Shown in pieces: positions 9,632 to 18,708 of a stretch of 64,000 nucleotides of DNA. The position numbers and the translations under genes are program-made. The stretch's first letter is position 1. Each line of letters begins with the position of its first letter. This DNA comes from Salmonella enterica subsp. arizonae (GTDB lineage: Bacteria; Pseudomonadota; Gammaproteobacteria; Enterobacterales; Enterobacteriaceae). The stretch is from contig NZ_VXJW01000013.1 in the NCBI RefSeq assembly GCF_008692845.1, forward strand, positions 24,309-88,308, in the 5' to 3' direction. The notes beneath the pieces were generated by a model. That model saw only the letters and a list, made by a program, of their open reading frames with translations. It was not told where the DNA came from and ran no database searches.

Positions 9632-10483
9632 ATGGAAATTACTCATATGTTCAATTCATCAATGTATCTCCCTTATACCCTCTTTGAATCCGTCACACGC
9701 TTCAACGATGACTCTGCCGGTGACATGCAATGTGGCGACATGGGAGAAGAAGAGCTTCTGGCGCTCGGCCTGAATGACATATCAGAAAAAGTCGATCCTT
9801 ATCGCCTTATTCGTTACCCTTTTCCTCATCCTGTAGGGATAGATGGATATTTTGGCTCATCCACCTCCGGAATAAAAATATCGCACAGTGAGTGCGTTGA
9901 TATTTTATTTACGGAAATGAAAGAACTTGCAGGGATGTTTTCATTTTATGGTGAATATAGATTCTTGATTGAAGAGCTTATCGGGCATTTCAGATATGGA
10001 AATGGTAGCCTTTTTTACAGCCAGCAATTGAATTCCGCCTTTCATAAAAGAATAAATATAAAAACACATAACAGCCCTCTTTTAATAATTAAAAAATGTA
10101 TTGAAGATGAATTTAAAAATCATAAAAGGGAAGTTTATATCCCTGCTTTATTACATAAAATTCAAACAAAATTACTTAGATCAAAACTCGCTAAATTTAA
10201 TAATCTGGAAGACAGAATCAATGGACTGGAGATCTGCGTTCACGATATCGCTGCGCAAAAGATAACTCTCACGAATTTTCAAAAGTACGCCATAGGCTGG
10301 AGCGCTACATTACATTTCGTTGCGCAGGATCATTTTGGGCTGGACGTTGCTGATATTAAGAATAAGCTTTATCGCGAATTTCGTTTTTTCCGCATATGGT
10401 GCTTTTTACAGCGGCACAGAGATTTTGCCTTTAAACCTTTTTTCACAAATTTTAACACTATCACCAGAATCGGCAGTTACTGA
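9632..10483 (+). CDS. DUF3289-like (YPO3983-type) protein of unknown function
   Basis: A 283-residue protein that I match from memory to the DUF3289 family because of the N-terminal pattern GDMQCGDMGEEELLALGL followed by DPYRLIRYPFP. No signal peptide or membrane segment is apparent, so it is probably soluble. The body is rich in Lys, Phe and Ile, and the DNA is visibly more AT-rich than its neighbours, which suggests horizontal acquisition. An alternative start is the ATG at 9647 (MFNSSMYL). Its TGA overlaps the ATG of the next gene by one base, implying translational coupling. DUF3289 domains also occur, to my recollection, near type VI secretion genes; no secretion gene is in this window. 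Function unknown. Confidence 0.75.
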   Translation: MEITHMFNSSMYLPYTLFESVTRFNDDSAGDMQCGDMGEEELLALGLNDISEKVDPYRLIRYPFPHPVGIDGYFGSSTSGIKISHSECVDILFTEMKELAGMFSFYGEYRFLIEELIGHFRYGNGSLFYSQQLNSAFHKRINIKTHNSPLLIIKKCIEDEFKNHKREVYIPALLHKIQTKLLRSKLAKFNNLEDRINGLEICVHDIAAQKITLTNFQKYAIGWSATLHFVAQDHFGLDVADIKNKLYREFRFFRIWCFLQRHRDFAFKPFFTNFNTITRIGSY

Positions 10484-10959
10484 TGAAGAATAAATGCGGA
10501 AAAATAGCGCTGTATTTATTTTTGTTGGCTGGCGCTTATAATTTATGGACCCTGCGTCCGGTTAAAGTTCTGTATGCCTATTCAGATTTTGGCTCGACAG
10601 TTTTTCTGGTTGTGGATCATCTGCCATGGACTGACAAAGATAAAATCAGGTGGTACCTGACGCACCGGGAAGAATTTAAGAGGAAATATCCTTTATTGGA
10701 TCAGGACTGGTCTACCTATCTTGTGATAGATATTGGCAACGGCTTTACTAATGCTAAAGATTATCACGATGGGCTATATGAAGATTTATATTGCTTTCCA
10801 ACCATTAAGGATGATGCTGATTGTATCGTGAAAGATTACTTATTAACCGTTGATGAGTATCCTGATAGGAACACTCGTTTTGGTGTAACCGTTATTGATG
10901 GCGAGCTTGAGTACCAGTTAACGCCCGAGAAACAAATAGAGAGAGTTTTCTATCCATAA
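10483..10959 (+). CDS. DUF943-like membrane-anchored protein
   Basis: A 158-residue protein with one N-terminal hydrophobic segment (residues 8-22) followed directly by RPVKVLYAY and a soluble domain containing LPWTDKDKIRWYL and an acidic stretch. This layout matches the enterobacterial DUF943 family, which is predicted to be anchored in the inner membrane with the domain outside the cytoplasm. The start ATG overlaps the stop of the DUF3289-like gene (TGATG). As the smaller, membrane-anchored second gene of a coupled pair it could be a partner or immunity protein; this is inference. AT-rich like its partner. Confidence 0.75.
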   Translation: MKNKCGKIALYLFLLAGAYNLWTLRPVKVLYAYSDFGSTVFLVVDHLPWTDKDKIRWYLTHREEFKRKYPLLDQDWSTYLVIDIGNGFTNAKDYHDGLYEDLYCFPTIKDDADCIVKDYLLTVDEYPDRNTRFGVTVIDGELEYQLTPEKQIERVFYP

Positions 10960-11018
10960 AGTATAGCGGTAGCTGAACTGAACCACCGCTATGACTCGGC
11001 GTTCCGCTGGAACTGCTG

Positions 11019-11044
11019 GCCGGATAAGCGAAGCGCCATCCGGC
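11019..11044. repeat. REP-type hairpin between the islet and corA
   Basis: GCCGGATAAG...CGCCATCCGGC, a typical REP palindrome, lies in the gap between the convergent DUF943-like gene and corA. Confidence 0.75.
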
Positions 11045-11051
11045 ATTAAAA

Positions 11052-12002
11052 TCACAGCCAGTTCTTACGCTTAAAGTAGAGATACGGTGCCAGCCCGGCG
11101 AGGATCATGAAGATAATCGCGCCAGGATAGCCAAAGCTCCATTTCAGTTCCGGCATAAATTCGAAGTTCATCCCATAGCTGGAAGCGACCAGCGTCGGCG
11201 GCAGGAACACCACGGAAACCACCGAGAAGATTTTGATGATGCGGTTCTGCTCGATGTTGATGAACCCCATCGCCGCCTGCATCAGGAAGTTCACCTTCTG
11301 GAACAGCGATTCATTGTGCGGCAGCAGAGATTCGATATCGCGTAGAATCTCGCGTGCCTGCTCCAGTTGCCCGCCCGGTAAGCGCGCCTTGCGCACCAGG
11401 AAGTTCAGCGCGCGCTGGGTATCCATCAGACACAGGCGTACCTTCCAGCCGATATCTTCCAGCTCCGCCAGCGTGGAGAGCGCTTCGTCGTATTCATCGC
11501 CCTGATGCCCTTCCATAATGACGCGGCTCAGTTTTTCCAGATCGCTGTAGATGTTTTCGATTTCATCCGCCAGCTGTTCAATTTTGGTTTCGAACAGATC
11601 GAGCAGTAATTCATAAGCATTACCGTCGACCATCGCCTGGCTGCGGGCGCGCATACGATACAAACGGAAGGCGGGCAGCTCGCGTTCACGCAGCGTAAAC
11701 AGACGGCCATCGCGAATAGTGAATGCCACCGTAGAGTTACCGGCATGATCTTCCGCATCTTCGAAGAAGAAGAAGGAGTGGATATGCAGTCCGTCTTCGT
11801 CTTCAAAGAAGCGCGCGGATGCTTCGATATCTTCCAGTTCAGGACGCGTTGCCAGACTCTGGCCCAGCTCAGATTGTACGCGCAATCGCTCGTCGTCGTC
11901 CGGTTCGACCAAATCGATCCATACGGCATCAATCAGGGTTTGTGACTCCTCGACTTCCAGCCGGGTCAGTCGGTTTTTTTCCAGTTGAAATGCGCTCAGC
12001 AT
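11052..12002 (-). CDS. corA: CorA, magnesium/cobalt/nickel channel
   Basis: Pentameric Mg2+ channel of the inner membrane, 316 residues from the ATG at 12002. The large N-terminal cytoplasmic funnel carries long acidic helices. The C-terminus has two membrane helices, with the selectivity motif YGMN between them and the basic tail FKRKNWL at the end. An upstream in-frame Met at 12017 was not chosen because MLSAFQLE is the conserved N-terminus. It stands alone as a transcription unit with a leader of about 200 nt or more; in Salmonella this leader is known to impose Rho-dependent control involving a short ORF, corL. Confidence 0.97.
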   Translation of the reverse strand: MLSAFQLEKNRLTRLEVEESQTLIDAVWIDLVEPDDDERLRVQSELGQSLATRPELEDIEASARFFEDEDGLHIHSFFFFEDAEDHAGNSTVAFTIRDGRLFTLRERELPAFRLYRMRARSQAMVDGNAYELLLDLFETKIEQLADEIENIYSDLEKLSRVIMEGHQGDEYDEALSTLAELEDIGWKVRLCLMDTQRALNFLVRKARLPGGQLEQAREILRDIESLLPHNESLFQKVNFLMQAAMGFINIEQNRIIKIFSVVSVVFLPPTLVASSYGMNFEFMPELKWSFGYPGAIIFMILAGLAPYLYFKRKNWL

Positions 12003-12240
12003 GACCGGGACTCCCAATGCGTAAAAATATCGGACAGCTCAGATGGGCACACAGAAACAAATTGGGTTTCAGACCATTAAACAGCCTGACTCAACGCGAC
12101 GGGAAAAATGAAAGGTCGCTGACAACCGCTAAGGCTATCAGCAAAAAGGGATAGCCTTAGGAGTTGATCCTGGATGACAGGATAATGAGCCAGTATCTAC
12201 TGGGTGTGTCCAAGGCGAATGTCCTCTTAGCGTAATCGTG
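12003..12240 (-). promoter_or_regulatory. corA mRNA leader with strong hairpin
   Basis: Non-coding region upstream of corA. It contains a perfect 11-bp stem CTAAGGCTATC/GATAGCCTTAG at 12129-12160 with a 10-base loop. Closer to corA a GTG-initiated frame (12052 down to about 11996) ends in the TGA that overlaps the corA ATG; a two-codon ATG-GTC-TGA unit starts at 12077. Either could be related to the published corL leader ORF, but I cannot place corL exactly from the sequence. Confidence 0.6.
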
Positions 12241-12376
12241 GGCGCATGTTACGCCAGCAAAAATTTGCCGTCAACACGCAACGAAACGCGAAAAAGCAAT
12301 AATTTCCCCTTATGCAGAAAGGTTAGCAGAGAGAGGGTATTTATCTATGATTTCAGAACATTAACATCACAATATC

Positions 12377-12458
12377 GCCGGATGGCGGCTTCGCCTTATC
12401 CGGCCTACAAATCAAAATGTTAGCCCGCGCGTAGGCCGGATAAGACGCGTCATCCGGC
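12377..12458. repeat. REP pair (BIME) between corA leader and uvrD
   Basis: Two convergent REP units, GCCGGATGGCGG...TTATCCGGCCTAC and GTAGGCCGGATAAGACGCG...CATCCGGC, separated by 22 bases, sit 15 bp beyond the uvrD stop. The rest of the 12241-12376 gap shows no clear feature. Confidence 0.85.
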
Positions 12459-12472
12459 AATATGAGAGTCGG

Positions 12473-14635
12473 TCAAACCGTTTCCAACTTCGCATACGCG
12501 GCCACCAGCCATTTGATCCCTTGCCCCTGAAAAGCCACCTGCAACCGGCTATGCTCACCGCTGCCCTCCAGGTTGACAATAGTTCCCTCGCCGAACTTCG
12601 CATGGCGCACGCGTTGGCCGAGTTTATAGCCTGTGTCGTTTTCCGCCAGCGGCGTTCCCATTCGTTGATGGCTCACCGGACGACTGACGGTGGCGCGCAG
12701 ACGTACCTCCTCCACGCACTCCTCCGGCAACTCGCCGATAAAACGCGACGGGCGATGGTAGACCTCTTTACCGTACAGACGACGCGTTTCGGCATAAGTT
12801 AACGTTAGTTTCTGCATGGCGCGAGTAACCCCGACGTAGGCCAGACGACGCTCCTCTTCCAGACGCCCGCCCTCATCCAGCGACATCTGGCTGGGGAACA
12901 TCCCTTCTTCCATGCCGACAATAAACACCTGTGGAAACTCCAGGCCTTTGGCCGAGTGCAGCGTCATCAGTTGTACCGCATCCTGCCAGGTATCCGCCTG
13001 CCCCTCGCCCGCTTCCAGCGCCGCGTGAGAGAGGAAGGCCTGCAACGGCATCAAATCTTCATCTTCGTCGTTGTAGCTGAACTGCCGCGTCGCCGTCACC
13101 AGTTCCTCTAAGTTTTCGATGCGCGTCTGGCCTTTCTCGCCTTTTTCTTGCTCATACATGGTGCGCAGACCGGAATCTTTGATCACCCGGTCAGTCTGCA
13201 CATGCAGCGGCATGTCGGCGGTTTCCTGCGCCAGGGCGTCGATCAGTTCCATAAAGCGTTGTAGCGCGCTGGCCGCACGCCCGGCCAGGGCTTTTTCCTG
13301 TAACAATTCACGGCACGCCTGCCACAATGTTAGCTGGCGATCGCGCGAGGTCTGGCGCACCACGTCCAGCGTGCGGTCGCCGATACCGCGCGTCGGGGTA
13401 TTCACCACGCGTTCAAACGCGGCATCATCGTTGCGATTGGCAATCAAACGTAGATAAGAGAGCGCATCTTTGATCTCCTGACGTTCGAAGAAGCGCATAC
13501 CGCCGTAAATCCGGTACGGCATACTGGCCTGTAATAAAGCTTCTTCCAGCACGCGCGACTGGGCGTTGCTGCGATAGAGGATGGCACATTGCGCAAGCGC
13601 GCCGCCGTTGTCCTGCCAGGTTTTGATGCGGTTAACCACAAAGCGCGCTTCATCCAGTTCGTTGAAAGCGCAGTACAGCGATATCGGTTCGCCGTCAACG
13701 CCGTCAGTCCACAGCTTTTTACCCAAACGCCCATTATTATTCTCAATCAGAGCGTTCGCCGCGCTGAGGATGTTGCTGGTCGAGCGGTAGTTCTGCTCCA
13801 GACGAATGGTCTGCGCGCCGGGAAAATCATTGAGGAAACGCTGGATGTTCTCTACCTGCGCTCCGCGCCAGCCGTAGATCGACTGGTCATCGTCGCCGAC
13901 AATCATCACTTTCCCGGTATCGCCCGCCAGCAGACGAACCCAGGCGTACTGAATGTTATTGGTATCCTGGAATTCGTCCACCAGGATATTGGTAAACCGC
14001 TCGCGGTAGTGCTGCAGGATGTGCGGCTTGTTCAGCCATAGTTCATGAGCGCGCAGCAGTAGCTCGGCGAAATCCACCAGACCAGCGCGATCGCACGCTT
14101 CCTGATAGGCCTGATACACCTTCTGCCAGGTCTGCTCCACCGGATTGCCATAGCTTTGGATATGGTGCGGGCGTAGCCCTTCGTCTTTCTGGCTATTGAT
14201 GTACCACATCGCCTGACGCGGCGGCCACTGCTTCTCATCAAGATTCATCGCCTTAATCAGGCGTTTAAGCAAACGCATCTGATCTTCGCTGTCGAGAATC
14301 TGGAAATCCTGCGGCAAATTAGCGTCCATATGATGCGCACGCAGCAAGCGGTGCGCCAGACCGTGGAACGTCCCTACCCACATTCCGCCCTGGCTGGTCC
14401 CCATCAACTGGCCAATACGATGGCGCATTTCCGCCGCCGCTTTGTTGGTAAAGGTCACTGCCATGATGGAATACGGCGAGTTGTTTTCTACGCTCAGTAA
14501 CCAGGCGATGCGGTGCACCAACACACGGGTTTTCCCGCTTCCCGCGCCTGCCAGCACCAGCATGTTGCTACGTGGCGCGGCCACCGCTTCGCGCTGTTTA
14601 TCATTAAGGCTATCGAGCAGGTAAGAAACGTCCAT
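12473..14635 (-). CDS. uvrD: UvrD, DNA helicase II
   Basis: Superfamily 1A 3'-5' helicase acting in nucleotide-excision and methyl-directed mismatch repair. It has 720 residues from the ATG at 14635, the E. coli length; a GTG two codons upstream is also possible. Walker A is AGAGSGKT near residue 30, Walker B is VDEFQD near 220, and QNYRST and VTRAM are further helicase motifs. The C-terminal Tudor-like domain (GQRVRHAKFGEGTIV) that binds RNA polymerase is present. Upstream lie a LexA box and a REP pair. It lies downstream of yigB. Confidence 0.98.
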   Translation of the reverse strand: MDVSYLLDSLNDKQREAVAAPRSNMLVLAGAGSGKTRVLVHRIAWLLSVENNSPYSIMAVTFTNKAAAEMRHRIGQLMGTSQGGMWVGTFHGLAHRLLRAHHMDANLPQDFQILDSEDQMRLLKRLIKAMNLDEKQWPPRQAMWYINSQKDEGLRPHHIQSYGNPVEQTWQKVYQAYQEACDRAGLVDFAELLLRAHELWLNKPHILQHYRERFTNILVDEFQDTNNIQYAWVRLLAGDTGKVMIVGDDDQSIYGWRGAQVENIQRFLNDFPGAQTIRLEQNYRSTSNILSAANALIENNNGRLGKKLWTDGVDGEPISLYCAFNELDEARFVVNRIKTWQDNGGALAQCAILYRSNAQSRVLEEALLQASMPYRIYGGMRFFERQEIKDALSYLRLIANRNDDAAFERVVNTPTRGIGDRTLDVVRQTSRDRQLTLWQACRELLQEKALAGRAASALQRFMELIDALAQETADMPLHVQTDRVIKDSGLRTMYEQEKGEKGQTRIENLEELVTATRQFSYNDEDEDLMPLQAFLSHAALEAGEGQADTWQDAVQLMTLHSAKGLEFPQVFIVGMEEGMFPSQMSLDEGGRLEEERRLAYVGVTRAMQKLTLTYAETRRLYGKEVYHRPSRFIGELPEECVEEVRLRATVSRPVSHQRMGTPLAENDTGYKLGQRVRHAKFGEGTIVNLEGSGEHSRLQVAFQGQGIKWLVAAYAKLETV

Positions 14636-14670
14636 TGGCACCGCCGCGTAAAAACATGAAAACTAAAAAC

Positions 14671-14735
14671 GCCCGGTGGCGCTTCGCTTACCGGGCCTAC
14701 TTATCGTAGGGCGGATAAGCATAGCGCCATCCGCC
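14671..14735. repeat. REP pair in the uvrD 5' untranslated region
   Basis: GCCCGGTGGCG...TTACCGGGCCTAC and GTAGGGCGGATAAGC...CGCCATCCGCC lie between the LexA box and the uvrD start, so they should be transcribed in the uvrD leader. Confidence 0.8.
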
Positions 14736-14742
14736 AGAATAA

Positions 14743-14758
14743 CTGGGAATTTATACAG
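14743..14758 (-). promoter_or_regulatory. LexA (SOS) box of uvrD
   Basis: On the minus strand reads CTGTATAAATTCCCAG, matching the CTGT-N8-(A/C)CAG pattern and closely resembling the E. coli uvrD operator. It indicates SOS induction of uvrD. Confidence 0.85.
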
Positions 14759-14770
14759 AACTACTGGTGA

Positions 14771-15487
14771 TTATATCAGCGAGGTGAGAGATGCCAACCG
14801 CGAAATTTCGATATGCGGCAGTAAACGGCTGTCCTGCGTTCGCATCAGGTCGGCATCTTCCGGTTTAATCCAGCAGGCCTGCATCCCACAGCGAATAGCG
14901 CCGGCCACATCGGTAGTCAGATCGTCGCCGACATGTAGGATCTCGCCGATCGGCACATGCAGTTTTTCCGCCGCCAGGAAATACATGTCGCTAAACGGCT
15001 TGGAACGCCCATCCGGGCCGGCGCGCAGTACAAACTTAAAGTAATCGCCGAGGCCAAACAGTTCCGGCTGGGCGTTGCCGTTAGTGATCGCCACCAGCGG
15101 CCATTTTTTCGCAAGCTGCTGTAACGTCTCATGGGTAGCCTGCGGAACCTCAATCTGGCTGCGCCATTTGGCAAAATGCATCATCGCCGCATTCGCGCCG
15201 GCAATGGCCTCCTGCGCCGATAATCCCGCATCCCGCATGGCCTGCTCTATCGCGCGATGGCGCCAGCGGGTAACGTCATGATAGATTTCCGGCTCCGCTT
15301 CACGCACCGCCTGCCGTATCCGCTGTAAATCGACGTTTTGAAACGAACGTAGCGACGGGTGATAATTTTGCATAAAAGCGAGCGCTTCCTGCTCAGTACG
15401 CAAAATCACCGGACGGTTATCATAAAGGGTATCATCCAGGTCAAAGGTGAGCGCGGCAATACGCCCCAAAGGCCGGTAAAAACGCAT
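14771..15487 (-). CDS. yigB: YigB, HAD-family FMN-pathway phosphatase
   Basis: Haloacid dehalogenase phosphatase of 238 residues. Motif I is FDLDDT with Asp16 and Asp18, and motif IV is HVGDDLTTD. In E. coli YigB dephosphorylates the riboflavin-pathway intermediate 5-amino-6-(5-phosphoribitylamino)uracil and FMN. Its ATG overlaps the xerC stop (TAATG), so it is translationally coupled in the dapF-yigA-xerC-yigB cluster. Confidence 0.94.
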   Translation of the reverse strand: MRFYRPLGRIAALTFDLDDTLYDNRPVILRTEQEALAFMQNYHPSLRSFQNVDLQRIRQAVREAEPEIYHDVTRWRHRAIEQAMRDAGLSAQEAIAGANAAMMHFAKWRSQIEVPQATHETLQQLAKKWPLVAITNGNAQPELFGLGDYFKFVLRAGPDGRSKPFSDMYFLAAEKLHVPIGEILHVGDDLTTDVAGAIRCGMQACWIKPEDADLMRTQDSRLLPHIEISRLASLTSLI

Positions 15488-16389
15488 TATTTCCCCCGTT
15501 TAGCGCGCGGATGCGCCGCGTCGTACACCGAAGCAAGGTGTTGAAAATCAAGATGAGTATAAATTTGGGTGGTGGAAAGGTTGGCATGACCCAGCAACTC
15601 TTGCACGCCGCGCAGATCGCCGCTTGATTCCAGCATATGCGTCGCGAACGAGTGGCGCAGTTTATGCGGATGCACGTGACTGTTCAGCCCCTGCTTTATG
15701 CCCCATTCGGCAAACCGTTTTTGGACATTACGCGCGGAGATACGCTTGCCGAGCTTCGACAGAAATAACGCCTCTTCATCGCTGGCGAACAGGCCACGCA
15801 GATCCAGCCAGTGCTCAATCCACGTCACCGCGTTACGGCCAATCGGCAGGCGTCGCTCTTTGCTGCCTTTGCCCATTACCCACACTTCGCCGGTATCAAG
15901 ATCGAGGTGTTTTATGTCCAGACCAACCAGTTCGGATAAACGCAGCCCCGCGCCGTACATCACCTCCAGCATCGCCCGATCGCGGACGGCGAGTGGGTCG
16001 TTGAGATCGATGTCCAGCAGGCGGTTAACATCGTCGACATCGATATTTTTCGGCAGATGGCGCGGCGCTTTCGGTGCGGAGACGCCCTTCGCCGGGTTGG
16101 CTTTCAACTCGCCCTGGCTGACTAACCAGTCAAAAAAGCTACGCAATGCCGAGAGACGTAGCGCCAGACTGGCAGGGCCAAGCCCTTTGCGTCGACTGCG
16201 CACCGCAAAACCGCGCACCATCACAGCGTCACATTGTTGCCAGCTTTTCAGCCCGGCTTCTCCGGCTAAAGCGATAATGGCATCAAGCTGACGCTGGTAA
16301 TTCAGCAGGGTAATGGGGCTAAGCTGGCGCTCCACGCCTAAGTAGCGTAAAAACCGCGAGACATCCTGAGAAAGCGCAACATCCGTCAT
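15487..16389 (-). CDS. xerC: XerC, tyrosine recombinase for chromosome dimer resolution
   Basis: Site-specific recombinase that acts with XerD at dif and FtsK. An N-terminal SAM-like DNA-binding domain (1-100) is followed by the catalytic domain. The complete catalytic set is visible: Arg150, Lys174, His242 and Arg245 in HKLRHSFAT, His268 in [10 protein letters not shown] and nucleophile Tyr277. Length is 300 residues (E. coli 298). It overlaps yigA by 4 bp (ATGA). It is chromosomal housekeeping, not a mobile-element integrase. Confidence 0.97.
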   Translation of the reverse strand: MTDVALSQDVSRFLRYLGVERQLSPITLLNYQRQLDAIIALAGEAGLKSWQQCDAVMVRGFAVRSRRKGLGPASLALRLSALRSFFDWLVSQGELKANPAKGVSAPKAPRHLPKNIDVDDVNRLLDIDLNDPLAVRDRAMLEVMYGAGLRLSELVGLDIKHLDLDTGEVWVMGKGSKERRLPIGRNAVTWIEHWLDLRGLFASDEEALFLSKLGKRISARNVQKRFAEWGIKQGLNSHVHPHKLRHSFATHMLESSGDLRGVQELLGHANLSTTQIYTHLDFQHLASVYDAAHPRAKRGK

Positions 16390-17093
16390 ACGCGTGCAAT
16401 CCAGCGTTCCAGCAATTCCGGCAACATCAGCGCGATCTCCTGCAAAAACTGCGTCCCCTGTCCCGGCTGATAATGATGAACGTCGCGGCTGCTGAAAAGC
16501 ACGACGCCGAGATCGCCGTCACGGCCCAGCATTGACATCGCGACTGAACCAATCGCTTTCGCTTCCGGCAAAACCACCAGTAGTTCCGGGCCATTTAGCG
16601 GGCCAAGATAATGCTGCGACTGTCTCAGTCGCTGAATACGCAGCGGCTCGAAAGCCTGTCGGTTTAAGGCCAGATGCGTATAGCGCGATGGCGCGCCAAG
16701 TCGCCACCGATCCGGGAACAGACGCAGCGTCGCGCCGGCAAGCCCCTGCTCGCGCGCCCAGCGGTGAAATCGCATCAGCAGCTCATCCAGACTATCCGCG
16801 GCTGCCAGACGACTTTGTAGATGCAGCAGGCGATAAAACAGGCTTTCGTTGGCATGGGCCTGTTCCATCAACAACGTCATATTTTCTTCAAGCGCATGGA
16901 TGTGATTACGCGCGCGGGCCATATGCCACTCAACGAGCGAAACCGTTCCCCGCACGGGATGGGGAACACGCATCGCTTCCACGGCATGGGCATTACGGAC
17001 AAAAAACTCAGGGTGACGGCGCAGGTAATCGAGGACCGCTCGATCGTCCAGTTCCGTGAGCGTTTCCTGTAGTTCTTCCTCTGGTTGCTTCAT
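16386..17093 (-). CDS. yigA: YigA, DUF484 GAF-like protein
   Basis: A 235-residue DUF484 protein with a helical N-terminal region containing YLRRHPEFF and a C-terminal GAF-like domain. No biochemical function is established. It is the third gene of the lptM-dapF-yigA-xerC-yigB cluster. It overlaps dapF and xerC by 4 bp each (ATGA), so expression is tightly coupled. Confidence 0.92.
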   Translation of the reverse strand: MKQPEEELQETLTELDDRAVLDYLRRHPEFFVRNAHAVEAMRVPHPVRGTVSLVEWHMARARNHIHALEENMTLLMEQAHANESLFYRLLHLQSRLAAADSLDELLMRFHRWAREQGLAGATLRLFPDRWRLGAPSRYTHLALNRQAFEPLRIQRLRQSQHYLGPLNGPELLVVLPEAKAIGSVAMSMLGRDGDLGVVLFSSRDVHHYQPGQGTQFLQEIALMLPELLERWIARV

Positions 17094-17914
17094 AAATGGA
17101 TAAATCCGTCGTAGACATGTGCCGCCGGGCCAGTCATGTATAACGGATGACCCGGACCTTTCCAGGCGATATCCAGTCGACCGCCCGGTAACTCCACGCG
17201 TACCTCTTCAGCCAACAGTCCTTGCTGAATCCCTACTGCAACGGCAGCGCACGCGCCGCTGCCGCATGCGCGGGTCTCCCCTGCGCCGCGTTCATAGACA
17301 CGCAGCCGGATATGCTCGCGTCTTACAACCTGCATAAAGCCGATATTGGCGCGTTCAGGAAAACGCTCATGGCTTTCCAGAACCGGTCCCAGGGTGTCAA
17401 CGGCCGCCGTGTCGACGTTATCAACCTGAATGACACAGTGCGGGTTGCCCATTGAAACCACGCCGCATAGTATGGTTTGTTCCGCTGCACGCATAATATA
17501 CGTCTTTTCCGCTTTGTTGGCGCGAAAAGGCACCTGCGCGGGTTCAAAGTTTGGCTCTCCCATATTCACCCGCACCAGTTCATCTTCCGTGACGCTCAGC
17601 ACTATCCGGCCATTCGTGGTACTGACCCGAATATCGCGTTTATTGGTTAGCCCTTTCAGGCGAACAAATCGTGCGAAACAGCGAGCGCCATTACCGCACT
17701 GCGAGACTTCGCTGCCGTCGGCGTTGAATATGCGGTAATGAAAGTCCAGCTCAGGATCATAGGGCGGCTCAACCACCAGTAGCTGATCGAATCCTACGCC
17801 CAGGTGTCTGTCGGACAATCGACGAATCAGCTCCGGCGAAAAAAAGACATTCTGCGTTACCGCGTCGACGACCATAAAATCGTTGCCAAGGCCATGCATT
17901 TTAGAGAATTGCAT
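17090..17914 (-). CDS. dapF: DapF, diaminopimelate epimerase
   Basis: Converts LL- to meso-diaminopimelate for lysine and peptidoglycan synthesis. There are 274 residues from the ATG at 17914; an adjacent ATG one codon upstream is possible. The two catalytic cysteines are seen as Cys73 in SQCGNGAR and the Cys of ACGSGAC near residue 217, with GAGET before it. lptM lies 36 bp upstream on the same strand. Confidence 0.97.
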   Translation of the reverse strand: MQFSKMHGLGNDFMVVDAVTQNVFFSPELIRRLSDRHLGVGFDQLLVVEPPYDPELDFHYRIFNADGSEVSQCGNGARCFARFVRLKGLTNKRDIRVSTTNGRIVLSVTEDELVRVNMGEPNFEPAQVPFRANKAEKTYIMRAAEQTILCGVVSMGNPHCVIQVDNVDTAAVDTLGPVLESHERFPERANIGFMQVVRREHIRLRVYERGAGETRACGSGACAAVAVGIQQGLLAEEVRVELPGGRLDIAWKGPGHPLYMTGPAAHVYDGFIHL

Positions 17915-17950
17915 CATTCACTCCGTTCACGCGGGGACAGAAAATTATCC

Positions 17951-18154
17951 TCAGTAATTGACCTGGGATGGGCCATCTCCCGTTGCGCGATCGTTCTTAT
18001 CGGGCAGCGTGGACTGCGTTTGTGAATCGACTTTTTTCGTCGGCGGCGGCGTATTTTTATCGGCTGGCGGGAAATAAAGCGGCCCTTTCAAACCGCAACC
18101 CGTCAGGCTGAACAGAGTCAGGAGTACAGCGAGTGTCTTAAACACGTTTTTCAT
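17951..18154 (-). CDS. lptM: LptM (YifL), LptD-assembly lipoprotein
   Basis: Small 67-residue lipoprotein: signal peptide with lipobox LTGC (lipidated Cys20), then GLKGPLYFPP and a Pro/Thr/Asp-rich tail. In E. coli the GLKGPLY segment mimics LPS and promotes maturation of the LptD/LptE translocon. It is the first gene of the dapF cluster, on the opposite strand from cyaY. Confidence 0.93.
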   Translation of the reverse strand: MKNVFKTLAVLLTLFSLTGCGLKGPLYFPPADKNTPPPTKKVDSQTQSTLPDKNDRATGDGPSQVNY

Positions 18155-18292
18155 TATGGATTGCCTGTAAGTTCATGCTTTCTGTTTTCTATCATCGCAG
18201 GAGAAGGCGTAAAAGCAAGAGTTTGGCGATAAACTGCAACGCCTTTTGTTCCAGGTTATACTGCCGACATCACGAAAAAACGGGAAACGACA

Positions 18293-18613
18293 ATGAACGA
18301 CAGTGAATTTCATCGCCTGGCTGACACCCTGTGGCTAACCATTGAAGAACGTCTCGATGACTGGGACGGCGACAGCGATATCGACTGCGAAATCAACGGC
18401 GGCGTGCTGACCCTCAGCTTTGAGAACGGTAGTAAGATCATTATCAACCGTCAGGAGCCGCTGCATCAGGTGTGGCTGGCGACTAAACAGGGCGGCTATC
18501 ATTTCGATTTGAAAGGCGACGAGTGGATTTGCGACCGCAGCGGCGCAACCTTCTGGGATCTGCTGGAGCAGGCGGCGACACAGCAGGCGGGCGAGGCGGT
18601 GAGCTTCCGCTAA
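18293..18613 (+). CDS. cyaY: CyaY, frataxin homolog
   Basis: Iron-binding regulator of Fe-S cluster assembly, interacting with IscS. It has 106 residues with the frataxin acidic first helix and the [12 protein letters not shown] acidic ridge, followed by the beta-sheet core ending [13 protein letters not shown]. It lies between lptM (divergent) and cyaA (convergent). Confidence 0.96.
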   Translation: MNDSEFHRLADTLWLTIEERLDDWDGDSDIDCEINGGVLTLSFENGSKIIINRQEPLHQVWLATKQGGYHFDLKGDEWICDRSGATFWDLLEQAATQQAGEAVSFR

Positions 18614-18623
18614 GTGCTTTATT

Positions 18624-18702
18624 GCCCGGTAGCGCTGCGCTTATCGGGCCTACCGGAGCCGAACGTAGACCGGATAAGACGCGCCAGCGTCGCCATCCGG
18701 CG
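18624..18702. repeat. REP pair between cyaY and cyaA
   Basis: Two REP palindromes (GCCCGGTAGCG...CGGGCCTACC and GTAGACCGGATAAGACGC...CCATCCGGC) fill the gap between the convergent stops. Confidence 0.8.
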
Positions 18703-18708
18703 CGCTAA

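Noticed and set aside
9500..10980. DUF3289/DUF943 islet as a prophage remnant
   Set aside because: No integrase, tRNA junction, direct repeats or phage structural genes flank it.
15487..16389. Tyrosine recombinase as a sign of a mobile element
   Set aside because: It is xerC in its conserved housekeeping cluster, with no att sites or phage genes around it.
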